Shown piece after piece: positions 33,591-41,790 of a DNA stretch of 51,099 bases. Positions within the stretch are counted from its first letter, which is position 1. Each line of letters opens with the position of its first letter. The notes beneath the pieces are model-generated. The model was not told the origin of the DNA and did not search any database. It worked only from the letters and a program-made list of their open reading frames with translations. Source of the stretch: Fidelibacterota bacterium. Lineage in GTDB: Bacteria; Fidelibacterota; Marinisomatia; Marinisomatales; TCS55. The stretch lies in assembly GCA_002730315.1 (NCBI GenBank), contig PBZW01000020.1, positions 1 to 51,099 on the forward strand, in the 5' to 3' direction. Position numbers and translations under genes: made by a program.

Positions 33591-34323
33591 AATAGACATC
33601 CAATACGACGGTTCTGCTTACCACGGCTGGCAGGTACAAAAATCTGACCGGTCAATCCAGGGTGAATTAGAAGGTGCTTTATCCATTTTAAGCAAAGGTG
33701 AAAAAATCAATGTTATCGGTTCTGGCCGGACTGATAGAGGTGTACATGCGCTCCAACAAATAGCTCATTTTGATTGGAATACGGATATGGCCACGTGTGA
33801 TATTACGCCTGCTCTGAATGGCAATTTACCTGAAGATATTCGGGTAATGGATTGTGCGGTGGTCCCGGGTGATTTTCATGTCCGTTTTTCAGCAGTCAAA
33901 CGGCAGTATGTGTATCAATGCAGGACCGATAATTTTATTATGGACCGACATATAGTATGGAAGACAGGAAAACTTGACGTTGAGAAATTGAATGAATTGG
34001 CATTATTGATCATGGGTGAGCATGATTTCACCTCTTTCTCGAAATTCAATCCCGAGGTTGAAAATAGGGTGTGTACAATCACATTATCTGAATGGTCAAA
34101 TGAAGGTGAAATCGTAAATTACAGGATTGCTGCGAACCGTTTTTTACACCATATGGTGCGTTACCTTGTTGGCTCCATGGTGGAAGTAACCCGCAAAAAA
34201 ATGACAAAATCAGAATTTGAAAAACTGCTCAATGAACCGAGAGAAAATGTGAAGATATTTAGAGCCCCGGCCCAGGGATTGTTTTTAGAAAAAGTAGAAT
34301 ACAATGGCGCGGATCAATTCTAG
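33577..34323 (+). CDS. truA: tRNA pseudouridine synthase TruA
   Basis: A 248-residue synthase that makes pseudouridine at tRNA positions 38-40. The open frame runs back into the EcfT gene, but the TTG at 33577 gives MPRFKIDIQYDGSAYHGWQVQ, the normal TruA start, and overlaps that gene by 14 bases. The catalytic Asp lies in GSGRTDRGVHALQQIAHFDW. Later marks are SAVKRQYVYQCRT, GEHDFTSFSKFNPE and ANRFLHHMVRYLVGSMVEV. Length is normal. Gene order EcfT-truA recalls that in Firmicutes. Confidence 0.95.
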   Translation: MPRFKIDIQYDGSAYHGWQVQKSDRSIQGELEGALSILSKGEKINVIGSGRTDRGVHALQQIAHFDWNTDMATCDITPALNGNLPEDIRVMDCAVVPGDFHVRFSAVKRQYVYQCRTDNFIMDRHIVWKTGKLDVEKLNELALLIMGEHDFTSFSKFNPEVENRVCTITLSEWSNEGEIVNYRIAANRFLHHMVRYLVGSMVEVTRKKMTKSEFEKLLNEPRENVKIFRAPAQGLFLEKVEYNGADQF

Positions 34324-35383
34324 TATACTTTTTTTCCTGGCATTTTTGAATGGCCAATGGGGAATTGATGAATCACGCCAAACTGCCATTACAAGAGCCA
34401 TTGAAGCGGTGGAGCCTTCTGTAGCTTCCATCAGTGTGGTACAGATGCGGGATGTGTACAGCCCCTTCAGCCGGGACCCATTTTTTGACTTTTTCTTTCC
34501 CGAACGCCGCCGTAAGCGAGAAGTACATAGTTCTGGTTCCGGAGTGGTCATCAGCCCCGATGGGTATGTGCTAACCAATTTTCATGTTATCGAAAATGCC
34601 ACAGAAGTAATGGTAACCCTTCCCGGAGGAGATGAGTTTAAAGCTGATATTATGGGCACAGATTACATTACGGACTTGGCCTTACTCAAATTGAACGGCA
34701 GCAATTTTCCATACGCTGAAATGGGTGATTCTGATAACCTTATTATTGGCGAATGGGTCATTGCTTTGGGTAATCCTTTCGGTCTGTTTGACATCAGTAA
34801 GCAGCCTACTGCAACAGCAGGAATTGTCAGCGCAGTGGATATGGACTTTGGATCACAGCAGGGTAGGGTTTACAAAGATATGATCCAGACAGACGCCGCC
34901 ATCAATCACGGCAACAGCGGAGGGCCATTGGTTAACAGTCTCGGGGAAGTAATCGGAATCAATACATTTATATATACCGCTTCTCAATTTTCTGAAGGGA
35001 GCATTGGTATTGGTTTTGCCATTCCAATCAATTTAGCCAAAGATATAGCTGAAGAATTAAAAGTGAGCGGTAAAATCGACCGCAGTTTTTCCACAGGTCT
35101 TGCCGTGGAACGCCTGACACCGGAAGTGGCAGAATACCTGGATGTTCCCTTTACCCGCGGTGTTATTGTAGTGGAGGTGGAAACAGGGAGTAATGCCGAA
35201 AAAGCGGGCGTTGAAGTTGGGGATATTATATCAGCTGTCAATGGTCAAAAGATCAGCAGTTCACGGGAGATATTGAAAATTATCAAGGAAAGCGACCTCC
35301 GCTCCGGTAATAAGATCAAATTAAAGATCTATCGCGATGGTAGAACCATAACCAAAAACCTCACTTTAGCCCGGGTACAATAA
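34304..35383 (+). CDS. HtrA/DegP-type periplasmic serine protease with one PDZ
   Basis: A 359-residue exported protease. A signal peptide or signal anchor (MARINSSILFFLAFLNGQWG) is followed by a trypsin-like domain with the triad H94 (GYVLTNFHVIENA), D124 (YITDLALLKL) and S205 (NHGNSGGPLVNSLGEVIGIN). One PDZ domain follows at about 265-350, around VIVVEVETGSNAEKAGVEVGDIISAVNG (read in parts). A single PDZ resembles DegS more than DegP, but the whole looks like a protease of its own, with quality control of envelope proteins inferred. It overlaps the end of truA. Confidence 0.94.
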   Translation: MARINSSILFFLAFLNGQWGIDESRQTAITRAIEAVEPSVASISVVQMRDVYSPFSRDPFFDFFFPERRRKREVHSSGSGVVISPDGYVLTNFHVIENATEVMVTLPGGDEFKADIMGTDYITDLALLKLNGSNFPYAEMGDSDNLIIGEWVIALGNPFGLFDISKQPTATAGIVSAVDMDFGSQQGRVYKDMIQTDAAINHGNSGGPLVNSLGEVIGINTFIYTASQFSEGSIGIGFAIPINLAKDIAEELKVSGKIDRSFSTGLAVERLTPEVAEYLDVPFTRGVIVVEVETGSNAEKAGVEVGDIISAVNGQKISSSREILKIIKESDLRSGNKIKLKIYRDGRTITKNLTLARVQ

Positions 35384-36030
35384 TGATAGCTCCTGAGGGC
35401 AGAAAAATATTAATTGCACTAATGGTGAGCACATTGCTGTGTGGCCTTACCGGTTATGTTTATGAGCAAGGATTATTGAAAATATTTTTTTATATATTTG
35501 GAGTACTATTTGTTTTCAGCCTCAATTTTTTTCGTGATCCCACCCGCGTCGCTCCCCAGGGAGAAGGTTTATTGGTAGCGCCGGCTGACGGCAAAGTGGT
35601 ATTGATCGATGACGTGGAAGATGAAACTGTGGGCAGGGCTAAACAGATCTCAATATTTTTGAATGTATTCAACGTTCATTCCAATAAGATTCCTGTGGGT
35701 GGGGTAGTGGAAAGCGTGGACTATAAAAAAGGTGAATTCAAAGCAGCCTTTGACCATGCTGCCAGCGATGTGAATGAGCAGGCAGTGATTGTTTTGTCAC
35801 GGGATAGAATGAAGGTGAAAGTGAAACAGATTGCGGGGCTCATCGCCCGGCGCATTCATTGTTACGCAGAAGTGGGTGCAACTGTAAAGACTGGTGAACG
35901 GTTTGGTTTCATTATGTTTGGTTCACGTACTGATCTCATTGTACCTTTCAATTCTGTGGTCAACGTGAAGGTTGGTGACAAGGTAACAGGCGGCAAGACC
36001 GTTATCGGTCAGCTCAAAGCAAGAATATGA
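35383..36030 (+). CDS. psd: Phosphatidylserine decarboxylase
   Basis: A 215-residue decarboxylase that makes phosphatidylethanolamine from phosphatidylserine. N-terminal membrane helices (about 10-50) precede the enzyme body with FFRDPTRVAPQ, VAPADGKVV and FLNVFNVHSNKIPVGG. The self-cleavage site is IMFGSRTD, with G180-S181; the new Ser N-terminus becomes the pyruvoyl group. The shorter form without the LGST motif is the archaeal/short-Psd type. The ATG shares a base with the protease stop. The synthase for its substrate, PssA, is the next gene. Confidence 0.94.
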   Translation: MIAPEGRKILIALMVSTLLCGLTGYVYEQGLLKIFFYIFGVLFVFSLNFFRDPTRVAPQGEGLLVAPADGKVVLIDDVEDETVGRAKQISIFLNVFNVHSNKIPVGGVVESVDYKKGEFKAAFDHAASDVNEQAVIVLSRDRMKVKVKQIAGLIARRIHCYAEVGATVKTGERFGFIMFGSRTDLIVPFNSVVNVKVGDKVTGGKTVIGQLKARI

Positions 36031-36761
36031 AAACAAAAGGCAAAAAGCACAGATTCATTCCCAATCTCATTACGGTGGTGAACATGTTCCTGGGTTTTAT
36101 GGGTATCGTCATGATGATTAAGGGCGATCCCATCCGCGGGGGCTGGCTGATCCTTTTTGCCGGGCTCTGTGATGTGGCCGACGGTAAACTGGCCCGCTTG
36201 CTGGGGATCCCCTCCAAGTTTGGCGTGGAATTTGATTCCTTTGCGGACACGGTCTCTTTCTGCGCCGCGCCGTCCCTGTTGATCTACACGGTCTATGTAG
36301 ATGGACTTCCGCCCCTGCTGGGCGGATTGATCGCCTTTACTCCATTATTATTCGGCACCATCCGCCTGGCCCGTTTTAATATTCTCCAGGATGACGACCC
36401 GAAATCATTTTTTATTGGTTTAACAACTCCGGTGAATGCCATCATGATTGTGAGTTTTATGCTTTTCAACCACCAGGTGTGGGGTGAAATGGGCGATCCG
36501 CGCATTGCCTTGCCAATGTTCGTAGCCTTGGGCTTTATGATGGTCAGTCCCATCCGGTTTTCTAAATTTCCATTATTGTCCTTTAAAAAAGGTAAGTCCA
36601 ATACGTTGCAGCTTATTGGCGTTGTTATACTTATTGCCAGCGCCATTTTATGGCGGGGAATCATCTTGTTTCCCCTCATGGCCTTTTATATACTCTGGAG
36701 TACCATCAAGTGGATGCTGTACCACGACCGCTTTGAAGAAGAAGTAACTATTCCCAAATAA
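36027..36761 (+). CDS. pssA: CDP-diacylglycerol-serine O-phosphatidyltransferase PssA
   Basis: A 244-residue inner-membrane enzyme that makes phosphatidylserine from CDP-diacylglycerol and serine. The CDP-alcohol phosphotransferase motif D-x2-D-G-x2-A-R-x8-G-x3-D-x3-D is complete from CDVADGKLARL to FDSFAD. About six to seven hydrophobic helices surround it. It overlaps psd by 4 bases (ATGA), pairing the two steps from phosphatidylserine to phosphatidylethanolamine. The last base of the stop is the first base of the next ATG. Confidence 0.95.
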   Translation: MKTKGKKHRFIPNLITVVNMFLGFMGIVMMIKGDPIRGGWLILFAGLCDVADGKLARLLGIPSKFGVEFDSFADTVSFCAAPSLLIYTVYVDGLPPLLGGLIAFTPLLFGTIRLARFNILQDDDPKSFFIGLTTPVNAIMIVSFMLFNHQVWGEMGDPRIALPMFVALGFMMVSPIRFSKFPLLSFKKGKSNTLQLIGVVILIASAILWRGIILFPLMAFYILWSTIKWMLYHDRFEEEVTIPK

Positions 36762-37048
36762 TGGTAAAACGTTCCATAGCGCTTATCACTCTTACTTTAT
36801 TTGTCGGCGCCATGGCCGGGACGTTGGTAGGAGAATTACTGGGCTGGATCCTACCCGCAGGCGTGGTGAAGGACTTTTTTCTGACCAGCGTTTCCTTCGA
36901 CCTGGCGGGGTTGGTGGGGAATGAAAGCGGTGTCATTGTTTTAGACCTCATCATGTTTACATTAAAATTTGGATTATCTCTGAAGATCAATTTCACCAGT
37001 ATCATTGGTTTGGCGGGAGCGTACTACTTCCTGCGATATTTCCGATGA
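36761..37048 (+). CDS. DUF4321 family membrane protein
   Basis: A 95-residue protein with two hydrophobic stretches: one at about residues 6-32 (GAMAGTLVGELLGWILPAGV) and one near 66-93. Between them, DLAGLVGNESGVIVLDLIMF is a distinctive segment. The Gly-rich first helix and FGLSLKINFTSIIGLAGAYYFLR end match the uncharacterised DUF4321 family. Function is unknown. It is coupled to pssA by TAATG and lies upstream of tatA, a usual kind of place for envelope genes. Confidence 0.78.
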   Translation: MVKRSIALITLTLFVGAMAGTLVGELLGWILPAGVVKDFFLTSVSFDLAGLVGNESGVIVLDLIMFTLKFGLSLKINFTSIIGLAGAYYFLRYFR

Positions 37049-37094
37049 GCGTTGTAACTTTCATGTACACAATTTATTAATAGCGGAGAATTTT

Positions 37095-37304
37095 ATGGAA
37101 TACACATTAGTAGAAGCGGCCTTTGGGTATTGGGAATTATTACTTATCCTGTTGGTGGTGCTGCTCCTTTTCGGTGCCAAGAAGCTACCGGAACTGGCTC
37201 GATCATTGGGGAAAGCCTCCAAAGAATTCAAGGCCGGCGCCGATGAAGTGAAGCGGGAGATAGAGGATGCCGCTTCAGCCGTGGAAGACGAAGACCAGGG
37301 TTAA
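37095..37304 (+). CDS. tatA: Twin-arginine translocase subunit TatA
   Basis: A 69-residue TatA/TatB-type protein. The ATG at 37095 follows CGGAGAA (GGAG at 37085-37088). One N-terminal helix (about 10-28, WELLLILLVVLLLFGAKKLPE) is followed by the hinge FGAKKLPELARSLGKASKEF and a charged amphipathic/acidic tail. TatA forms the pore that exports folded proteins. TatB and TatC are not nearby, so they must be elsewhere. The upstream open part of the frame from 37005 lies within the DUF4321 gene and is not used. Confidence 0.92.
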   Translation: MEYTLVEAAFGYWELLLILLVVLLLFGAKKLPELARSLGKASKEFKAGADEVKREIEDAASAVEDEDQG

Positions 37305-37319
37305 TCTTTAATTCAATTC

Positions 37320-37381
37320 GCGGGCATCCCGCCTGAACAACATTTTCGAAACATTTTTCGCCGTATTGCGTAATGCAATAC
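37320..37381. repeat. Three consecutive inverted repeats upstream of batA
   Basis: Three perfect hairpins lie in 62 bases: GCGGG-CAT-CCCGC at 37320-37332; CGAAA-CATT-TTTCG at 37347-37360; GTATTGC-GTAAT-GCAATAC at 37363-37381. They fill the tatA-batA gap (37305-37405). The first may be a weak terminator (no T run follows it). The third is a 19-base palindrome-like element suited to a dimeric regulator or to an mRNA structure 24 bases before the batA ATG. Confidence 0.65.
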
Positions 37382-37405
37382 ACATGGAACGCGTAACAAG
37401 GAACA

Positions 37406-38377
37406 ATGATCACTTTTGAACATCCGTGGGTCCTGTTGGGACTCCTGCTCATCCCTGCATATTTTTTGTGGAAACAGCGTATTGGCCACAGAAAAGAAGG
37501 CACCATGCGCGTGTCTGCACTCCAGCTTATTCCAGATACATTTCGAAAGCGGGGACAGGTCAAGATACGCTTGATCAGTATTCTTAAGTTAATTACAGTA
37601 TCACTAATAATAACTGCACTTGCACGTCCACGTATAGTGGAAAACATGCAGGAAAAAAATGTCCAGGTGGTGGACATGATCATGGTGCTGGATATTTCCA
37701 GTTCCATGCTGGCGGAGGACTTTAACCCCAACCGTTTGGAAGCGGTGAAGCGCACCGCAAAGACCTTCATCCAAAACAGGGAAGAAGATCGCATCGGGCT
37801 CTTGGTCTTTGCCGGGGAATCTTTTATTCAATGTCCCTTAACGGTGGACAAAAATGTTTTAAAGAATTTGCTGAAAGAAGTTCGCATTGCCGATAGGGAA
37901 GTAGATGGAACCGCAATCGGCATGGCCATCGCCAATGCTACGAATCGTCTTCGATTTAGTGAGGCCGAGAGTAAAGTTATGATCCTCCTTTCTGACGGTA
38001 GCAATAATGCCGGAGAATTGGATCCTCTCACAGCAGCGGATCTGGCCAGCCAGTTTGATATCCGTATCTATACCATCGGTGCCGGAACGAACCAGTCCGT
38101 GTCGTTCATTCCCAACCGAGGTTATATCCGGAATGAGATCGACGAAAAGACTCTTCGAGAGATCGCCATGAGAACGGGGGGAAAATATTTCCGTGCGTCT
38201 GATGAAAATATGCTGGTGAATATTTATGCAGAAATTGATGAATTGGAGAAGACAGAAATCCAAGTGAAGGAATACACCCAATACAAGGAACTCTTCGGTT
38301 GGCTGCTCATTCCCGCCATGATGCTGGGATTGTGCTATGAAACGCTGGACCGATCAGTTTTTCGGAGGCGGACGTGA
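37406..38377 (+). CDS. batA: BatA, von Willebrand factor A membrane protein
   Basis: A 323-residue protein. Two N-terminal helices (about 8-25 and 55-72) frame a cytoplasmic segment, then a VWA domain begins with MVLDISSSMLAEDFNPNRLE, whose D-x-S-x-S is the metal-ion (MIDAS) motif. LLSDGSNNAGELDP follows. A final helix lies near 296-313. The Bat proteins in Bacteroides fragilis and Leptospira relate to oxygen or stress tolerance, though mechanism is unsettled. Adjacent batB-E confirms the set. It starts after the hairpin cluster with GGAACA before ATG, a weak ribosome site. Confidence 0.94.
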   Translation: MITFEHPWVLLGLLLIPAYFLWKQRIGHRKEGTMRVSALQLIPDTFRKRGQVKIRLISILKLITVSLIITALARPRIVENMQEKNVQVVDMIMVLDISSSMLAEDFNPNRLEAVKRTAKTFIQNREEDRIGLLVFAGESFIQCPLTVDKNVLKNLLKEVRIADREVDGTAIGMAIANATNRLRFSEAESKVMILLSDGSNNAGELDPLTAADLASQFDIRIYTIGAGTNQSVSFIPNRGYIRNEIDEKTLREIAMRTGGKYFRASDENMLVNIYAEIDELEKTEIQVKEYTQYKELFGWLLIPAMMLGLCYETLDRSVFRRRT

Positions 38378-39399
38378 TCCATTTTCGTTTTCCATTGGTT
38401 TTATTGCTTTATGTACCACTTTTGTTCATGTGGCTCACGTGGACGGTCCGAGCCCGAAAAAATAAGTCAGTGTTCACTCGAAGCGACGGCGCTCTCGAAG
38501 AAAATCTGTTTCAGCGTGTGGATTTTAGCCGGATCCGCTGGCAAAAGCGTTTAGGCGTGGTTGGGCTCATTCTATTGGTCTTTGCAGCATCCGGACCCCA
38601 GATCGGCACCCGTTTAGCCCCTGTGGAGCGGAAAGGGGTGGACCTGGTTTTCGCCATTGATGTATCCCAGAGTATGGATGCGGAAGATGTAAAGCCAAAC
38701 AGACTGGAAAAAGCCAAGATCGAGATCAGTCAGATGATCCGTAAACTGAAGGGAGACCAAGTGGCATTGGTAGTCTTTGCCGGCTCTAGCCATCTCTATT
38801 TGCCCCTCACCACCGATTATGAAGCGGCCCAATTATTTTTGGACGGCATCGACACAAAATTGATCCCCACCCAAGGAACGGATTTGAGCACGGCTATTCA
38901 AACGGGATTATCGGCTTTCACTGAAGAGAGTGAACATTATAAAGTATGTGTATTGGTAACGGATGGCGAGGACCACGAAGGTGCCGCCATCGACCTTGCA
39001 GAAACGGCTAGTGACCAGGGTATGATCATCCATACCGTGGGCGTGGGCACGGAGACCGGTTCCTTGATCCCCCTCATCCAAAAGGATGGTTCACGTGATT
39101 ATAAGCGGGACCGTCAAGGCATTCTCGTTACATCTGTGCTTAACGAAGGATTGCTCCAGGATATTGCCCGTGCCGGTGATGGTATATTTGTCCGTTTTGA
39201 TAATCGCGCCGCCAGCCATCGGGAGATCATGACTGCCATCGATACCATGGAAAAACGTACCATCCAGTCTCATGTCTATGCCGAATTCGAGGACCGCTAC
39301 CAAACATTTGCATTTCTATCATTTCTTTTCCTGGGTGTCAGCATGGTCTTACCCACGCGGAAAAAAGAAGGGTCAACGTGGAGGGGACGGATTGTATAA
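38374..39399 (+). CDS. batB: BatB, von Willebrand factor A membrane protein
   Basis: A 341-residue paralogue of BatA. GTG start at 38374 overlaps the batA stop by 4 bases. The MIDAS motif is DLVFAIDVSQSMDAEDVKPN, with VLVTDGEDHEGAAIDLAE following and HTVGVGTETGSLIPL further on. A membrane helix at about 64-80 and one near residue 310-328 anchor it. BatA and BatB are expected to act together at the inner membrane with BatC and BatE, which carry TPRs. The end overlaps batC by 8 bases. Confidence 0.94.
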   Translation: MIHFRFPLVLLLYVPLLFMWLTWTVRARKNKSVFTRSDGALEENLFQRVDFSRIRWQKRLGVVGLILLVFAASGPQIGTRLAPVERKGVDLVFAIDVSQSMDAEDVKPNRLEKAKIEISQMIRKLKGDQVALVVFAGSSHLYLPLTTDYEAAQLFLDGIDTKLIPTQGTDLSTAIQTGLSAFTEESEHYKVCVLVTDGEDHEGAAIDLAETASDQGMIIHTVGVGTETGSLIPLIQKDGSRDYKRDRQGILVTSVLNEGLLQDIARAGDGIFVRFDNRAASHREIMTAIDTMEKRTIQSHVYAEFEDRYQTFAFLSFLFLGVSMVLPTRKKEGSTWRGRIV

Positions 39400-40090
39400 A
39401 ATAATTATTTTACTGATGTCTTCAACCCTATTGGCTCAAGACGAAGGACTGAAGGCTTATCAAAGTGGCGATTACGACAACGCCCGAAAGTATTATGAAT
39501 CCATTTTGAGCGAAAAGGACGAAGACGCCGCCGCACAATTTGGATTGGGAACCACCGCCTTCCAGCAGCAGGATCTCCAGGGAGCATTGGATGCCTTTCA
39601 AAGGGCATTGGAAACCGACAATGCAGAATTACAGTCCAAGGCCTATTACAATATTGCAAATGCTCTGGCATCCCAGCAAAAAAATGAAGAAGCGCTGGCC
39701 TTTTACCGGAAGTCGTTGGAATTAGATCCATCAGACAAAGATGCGAAACATAATTATGAAATGATCCGTTATCAGCAACAACAGCAGGAACAACAGCAGG
39801 AACAACAGGATCAAAATCAGGATCAGGAAAAACAAGAACAACAAGAGCAGCAAAAGCAAGATCAACAGGATCAAGAACAACAAGATCAGAACCAGCAAAA
39901 TGAGCAGGATCAGCAGGAACAGCGATCACAGGAGGAGCAACAGCAGCAACTGGCCCAGGAAGATGAAGAAAAACAGCAGGATCTTCAGCATGCTCAAGCT
40001 ATTTTAGATGCCTTGAAAAAGGATGAAAAAGTGAACCAAAAGCGGCAAATGGCTAAAGCCCGTTCCAAAAAATTGGAGAAGGACTGGTAA
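39392..40090 (+). CDS. batC: BatC, TPR protein with Gln-rich C-terminal region
   Basis: A 232-residue exported protein. The TTG at 39392 is the only start that gives a signal peptide (MYKIIILLMSSTLLAQDEG) and overlaps batB by 8 bases. The open frame begins at 39272, but that lies inside batB. TPR-type helices run from about residue 20 to 125 (GLKAYQSGDYDNARKYYE, AAAQFGLGTTAFQQQDLQGAL, KAYYNIANALASQQKNEEAL). The C-terminal ~105 residues are very rich in Gln, Glu and Asp, then end in a basic patch (KARSKKLEKDW). Such Gln-rich BatC tails are known. Lipidation is not evident. Confidence 0.88.
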   Translation: MYKIIILLMSSTLLAQDEGLKAYQSGDYDNARKYYESILSEKDEDAAAQFGLGTTAFQQQDLQGALDAFQRALETDNAELQSKAYYNIANALASQQKNEEALAFYRKSLELDPSDKDAKHNYEMIRYQQQQQEQQQEQQDQNQDQEKQEQQEQQKQDQQDQEQQDQNQQNEQDQQEQRSQEEQQQQLAQEDEEKQQDLQHAQAILDALKKDEKVNQKRQMAKARSKKLEKDW

Positions 40091-41790
40091 TGCGAATATT
40101 GGCACCGATCCTGATTTTGCTTCAAATGGCTGTAGGACAGACTATTACAGCGTCTGTGGATGTGAATCAATTGGCAGTGAACGAAACCTTTACCTTCAAG
40201 ATTGAGGCCAAAGATGCTGACAATTTGCCTCAAGTGAATTTATTCCCTCTGGAAAAAGATTTTACGGTCATCAGCGGACCGGCCCAGCAGACCAGTTATC
40301 AATTCATCAATGGTGAGGCCACCTCCAGTAAATCATTGACGTGGACGTTGGTTCCCAACAAAAAAGGAAAGCTGGTCATCCCGTCCCTGACGGTTGTATT
40401 GGATGGGAAGAGACTGAAAACAAAACCCATTCCCATGAATGTGAAGTCCAGCGGTAGTGTAACTCAAAAAGACGAACTTTTTCTATTGGCGGAGATCGAT
40501 AAGGATGAAGCATTTGTAGGCGAGCAGATCACTGTGACCTATAAACTCTATACGCGTGTTCAAATGAGCCTGGAAGATATCAAATATCCCGAGAGTGTGG
40601 GGTTCTGGTCCGAAGAATTATCCGTCCCCCGTCCACCACGATTCAACCAGACCACCATCAGCGGTGTACAATACAACGTGGCGACACTCTATAAAGTGGC
40701 ATTGTTCCCCACAAAGACCGGCGAATTGGAACTCACGCCAATGACGGCCAGATGCAATGTCCAAGTCAAGACCCGACGGCGCCAGCGGGGAATATTTGAT
40801 GATCCATTCTTCAATAATTTTTTCAATGAGACTGTGCAAAAAGTACTCCGGACCGAACCAAGAAAGATCCGAGTAAAACCTTATCCTGTTGGGCAACCGG
40901 CGAATTTCACCGGAGCAGTTGGACAATTCAAGCTAAAAGCCGCTGTCGATACAGATAAGGTAAAGGCCAACGAAGCAGTGACCTATTATGTGGAATTGGA
41001 AGGAACAGGAAATCTGAATATGTTCAGCCTGCCGAAGCTGAATTTTCCAGATAATATGGAAGTATTTCCGCCCACATCCTCATTTGAGCAGGAACAGCTA
41101 TGGGATCAATTCACCGGCAAAATGAAATGGGAATACATTCTCATTCCCCGTCAGGCTGGGAAGGTATTTCTACCTCGGATCGAGTTAGCTTATTTTGACC
41201 CGAATGACAAACAGTTTCATACCATCAGTTCCCGGTCTGTGGAGCTCAATATTTCGCCTGCCAAAGATAACCTGGCCAGTACATCTTCCGGTTTTACTAA
41301 AGAAGAGATCGCTCTGTTGGGTCAGGACATTCATTACAACTTCACCACTCCACCAGCATGGATCGAACGGGGCCAGCGGGGAATTCCAATATGGGTCTGG
41401 ACCAGCTATATTTTAGCCGCCGGGCTTTTTCTGGCGCCTGTGACCTTGTCGCGATACCAACAGCAGCGGATCACCACTGCCGGTCAGCGCATGTCTCATC
41501 GTGCCTTGAAAAGGGCGTTGCAAACTTTAAAAGCCCATCCAAACGTGGATGACGTTTCCACGGCGATCTATACGTATTTACAGGAACGCTGGCAGTTGAG
41601 AACAGATAATTTGGATCCATTGTCCGTTGAATCAGAATTAAGAGGCATTATACCACCAGAACTTTTGGACGAGCTTATCCAACTATTAAAGGATTGCGAT
41701 GCAGAACGGTACGCTCCCGGAGCCACAGGTAGTGGTAATATTGCCAATAGGGCCATGACCATTTTGAAAAAAGTGGACGGACACGCATGA
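40090..41790 (+). CDS. batD: BatD, large periplasmic/membrane Bat protein
   Basis: A 566-residue protein. A signal peptide (MRILAPILILLQMAVGQT) is followed by the BatD domain of repeated Ig-like beta modules, with SVDVNQLAVNETFTFKIE at the start, EDIKYPESVGFWSEELSVPRPP (read in parts) and further beta strands to about 410. A C-terminal membrane helix lies at about 433-452 (WVWTSYILAAGLFLAPVTL), then a cytoplasmic helical tail. The stop/start overlap with batC is TAATG. BatD is the big protein in the cluster, possibly linking the VWA proteins to the TPR ones. Confidence 0.92.
   Translation: MRILAPILILLQMAVGQTITASVDVNQLAVNETFTFKIEAKDADNLPQVNLFPLEKDFTVISGPAQQTSYQFINGEATSSKSLTWTLVPNKKGKLVIPSLTVVLDGKRLKTKPIPMNVKSSGSVTQKDELFLLAEIDKDEAFVGEQITVTYKLYTRVQMSLEDIKYPESVGFWSEELSVPRPPRFNQTTISGVQYNVATLYKVALFPTKTGELELTPMTARCNVQVKTRRRQRGIFDDPFFNNFFNETVQKVLRTEPRKIRVKPYPVGQPANFTGAVGQFKLKAAVDTDKVKANEAVTYYVELEGTGNLNMFSLPKLNFPDNMEVFPPTSSFEQEQLWDQFTGKMKWEYILIPRQAGKVFLPRIELAYFDPNDKQFHTISSRSVELNISPAKDNLASTSSGFTKEEIALLGQDIHYNFTTPPAWIERGQRGIPIWVWTSYILAAGLFLAPVTLSRYQQQRITTAGQRMSHRALKRALQTLKAHPNVDDVSTAIYTYLQERWQLRTDNLDPLSVESELRGIIPPELLDELIQLLKDCDAERYAPGATGSGNIANRAMTILKKVDGHA

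Noticed and set aside
39272-39391. Upstream extension of batC
   Set aside because: It lies inside batB and would put about 40 residues ahead of the signal peptide. TTG at 39392 gives a normal exported N-terminus.
39776-39990. CAG/CAA-rich stretch looking like a microsatellite
   Set aside because: It is the coding Gln-rich tail of batC with mixed codons and no regular repeat unit, so it is not a simple tandem repeat.
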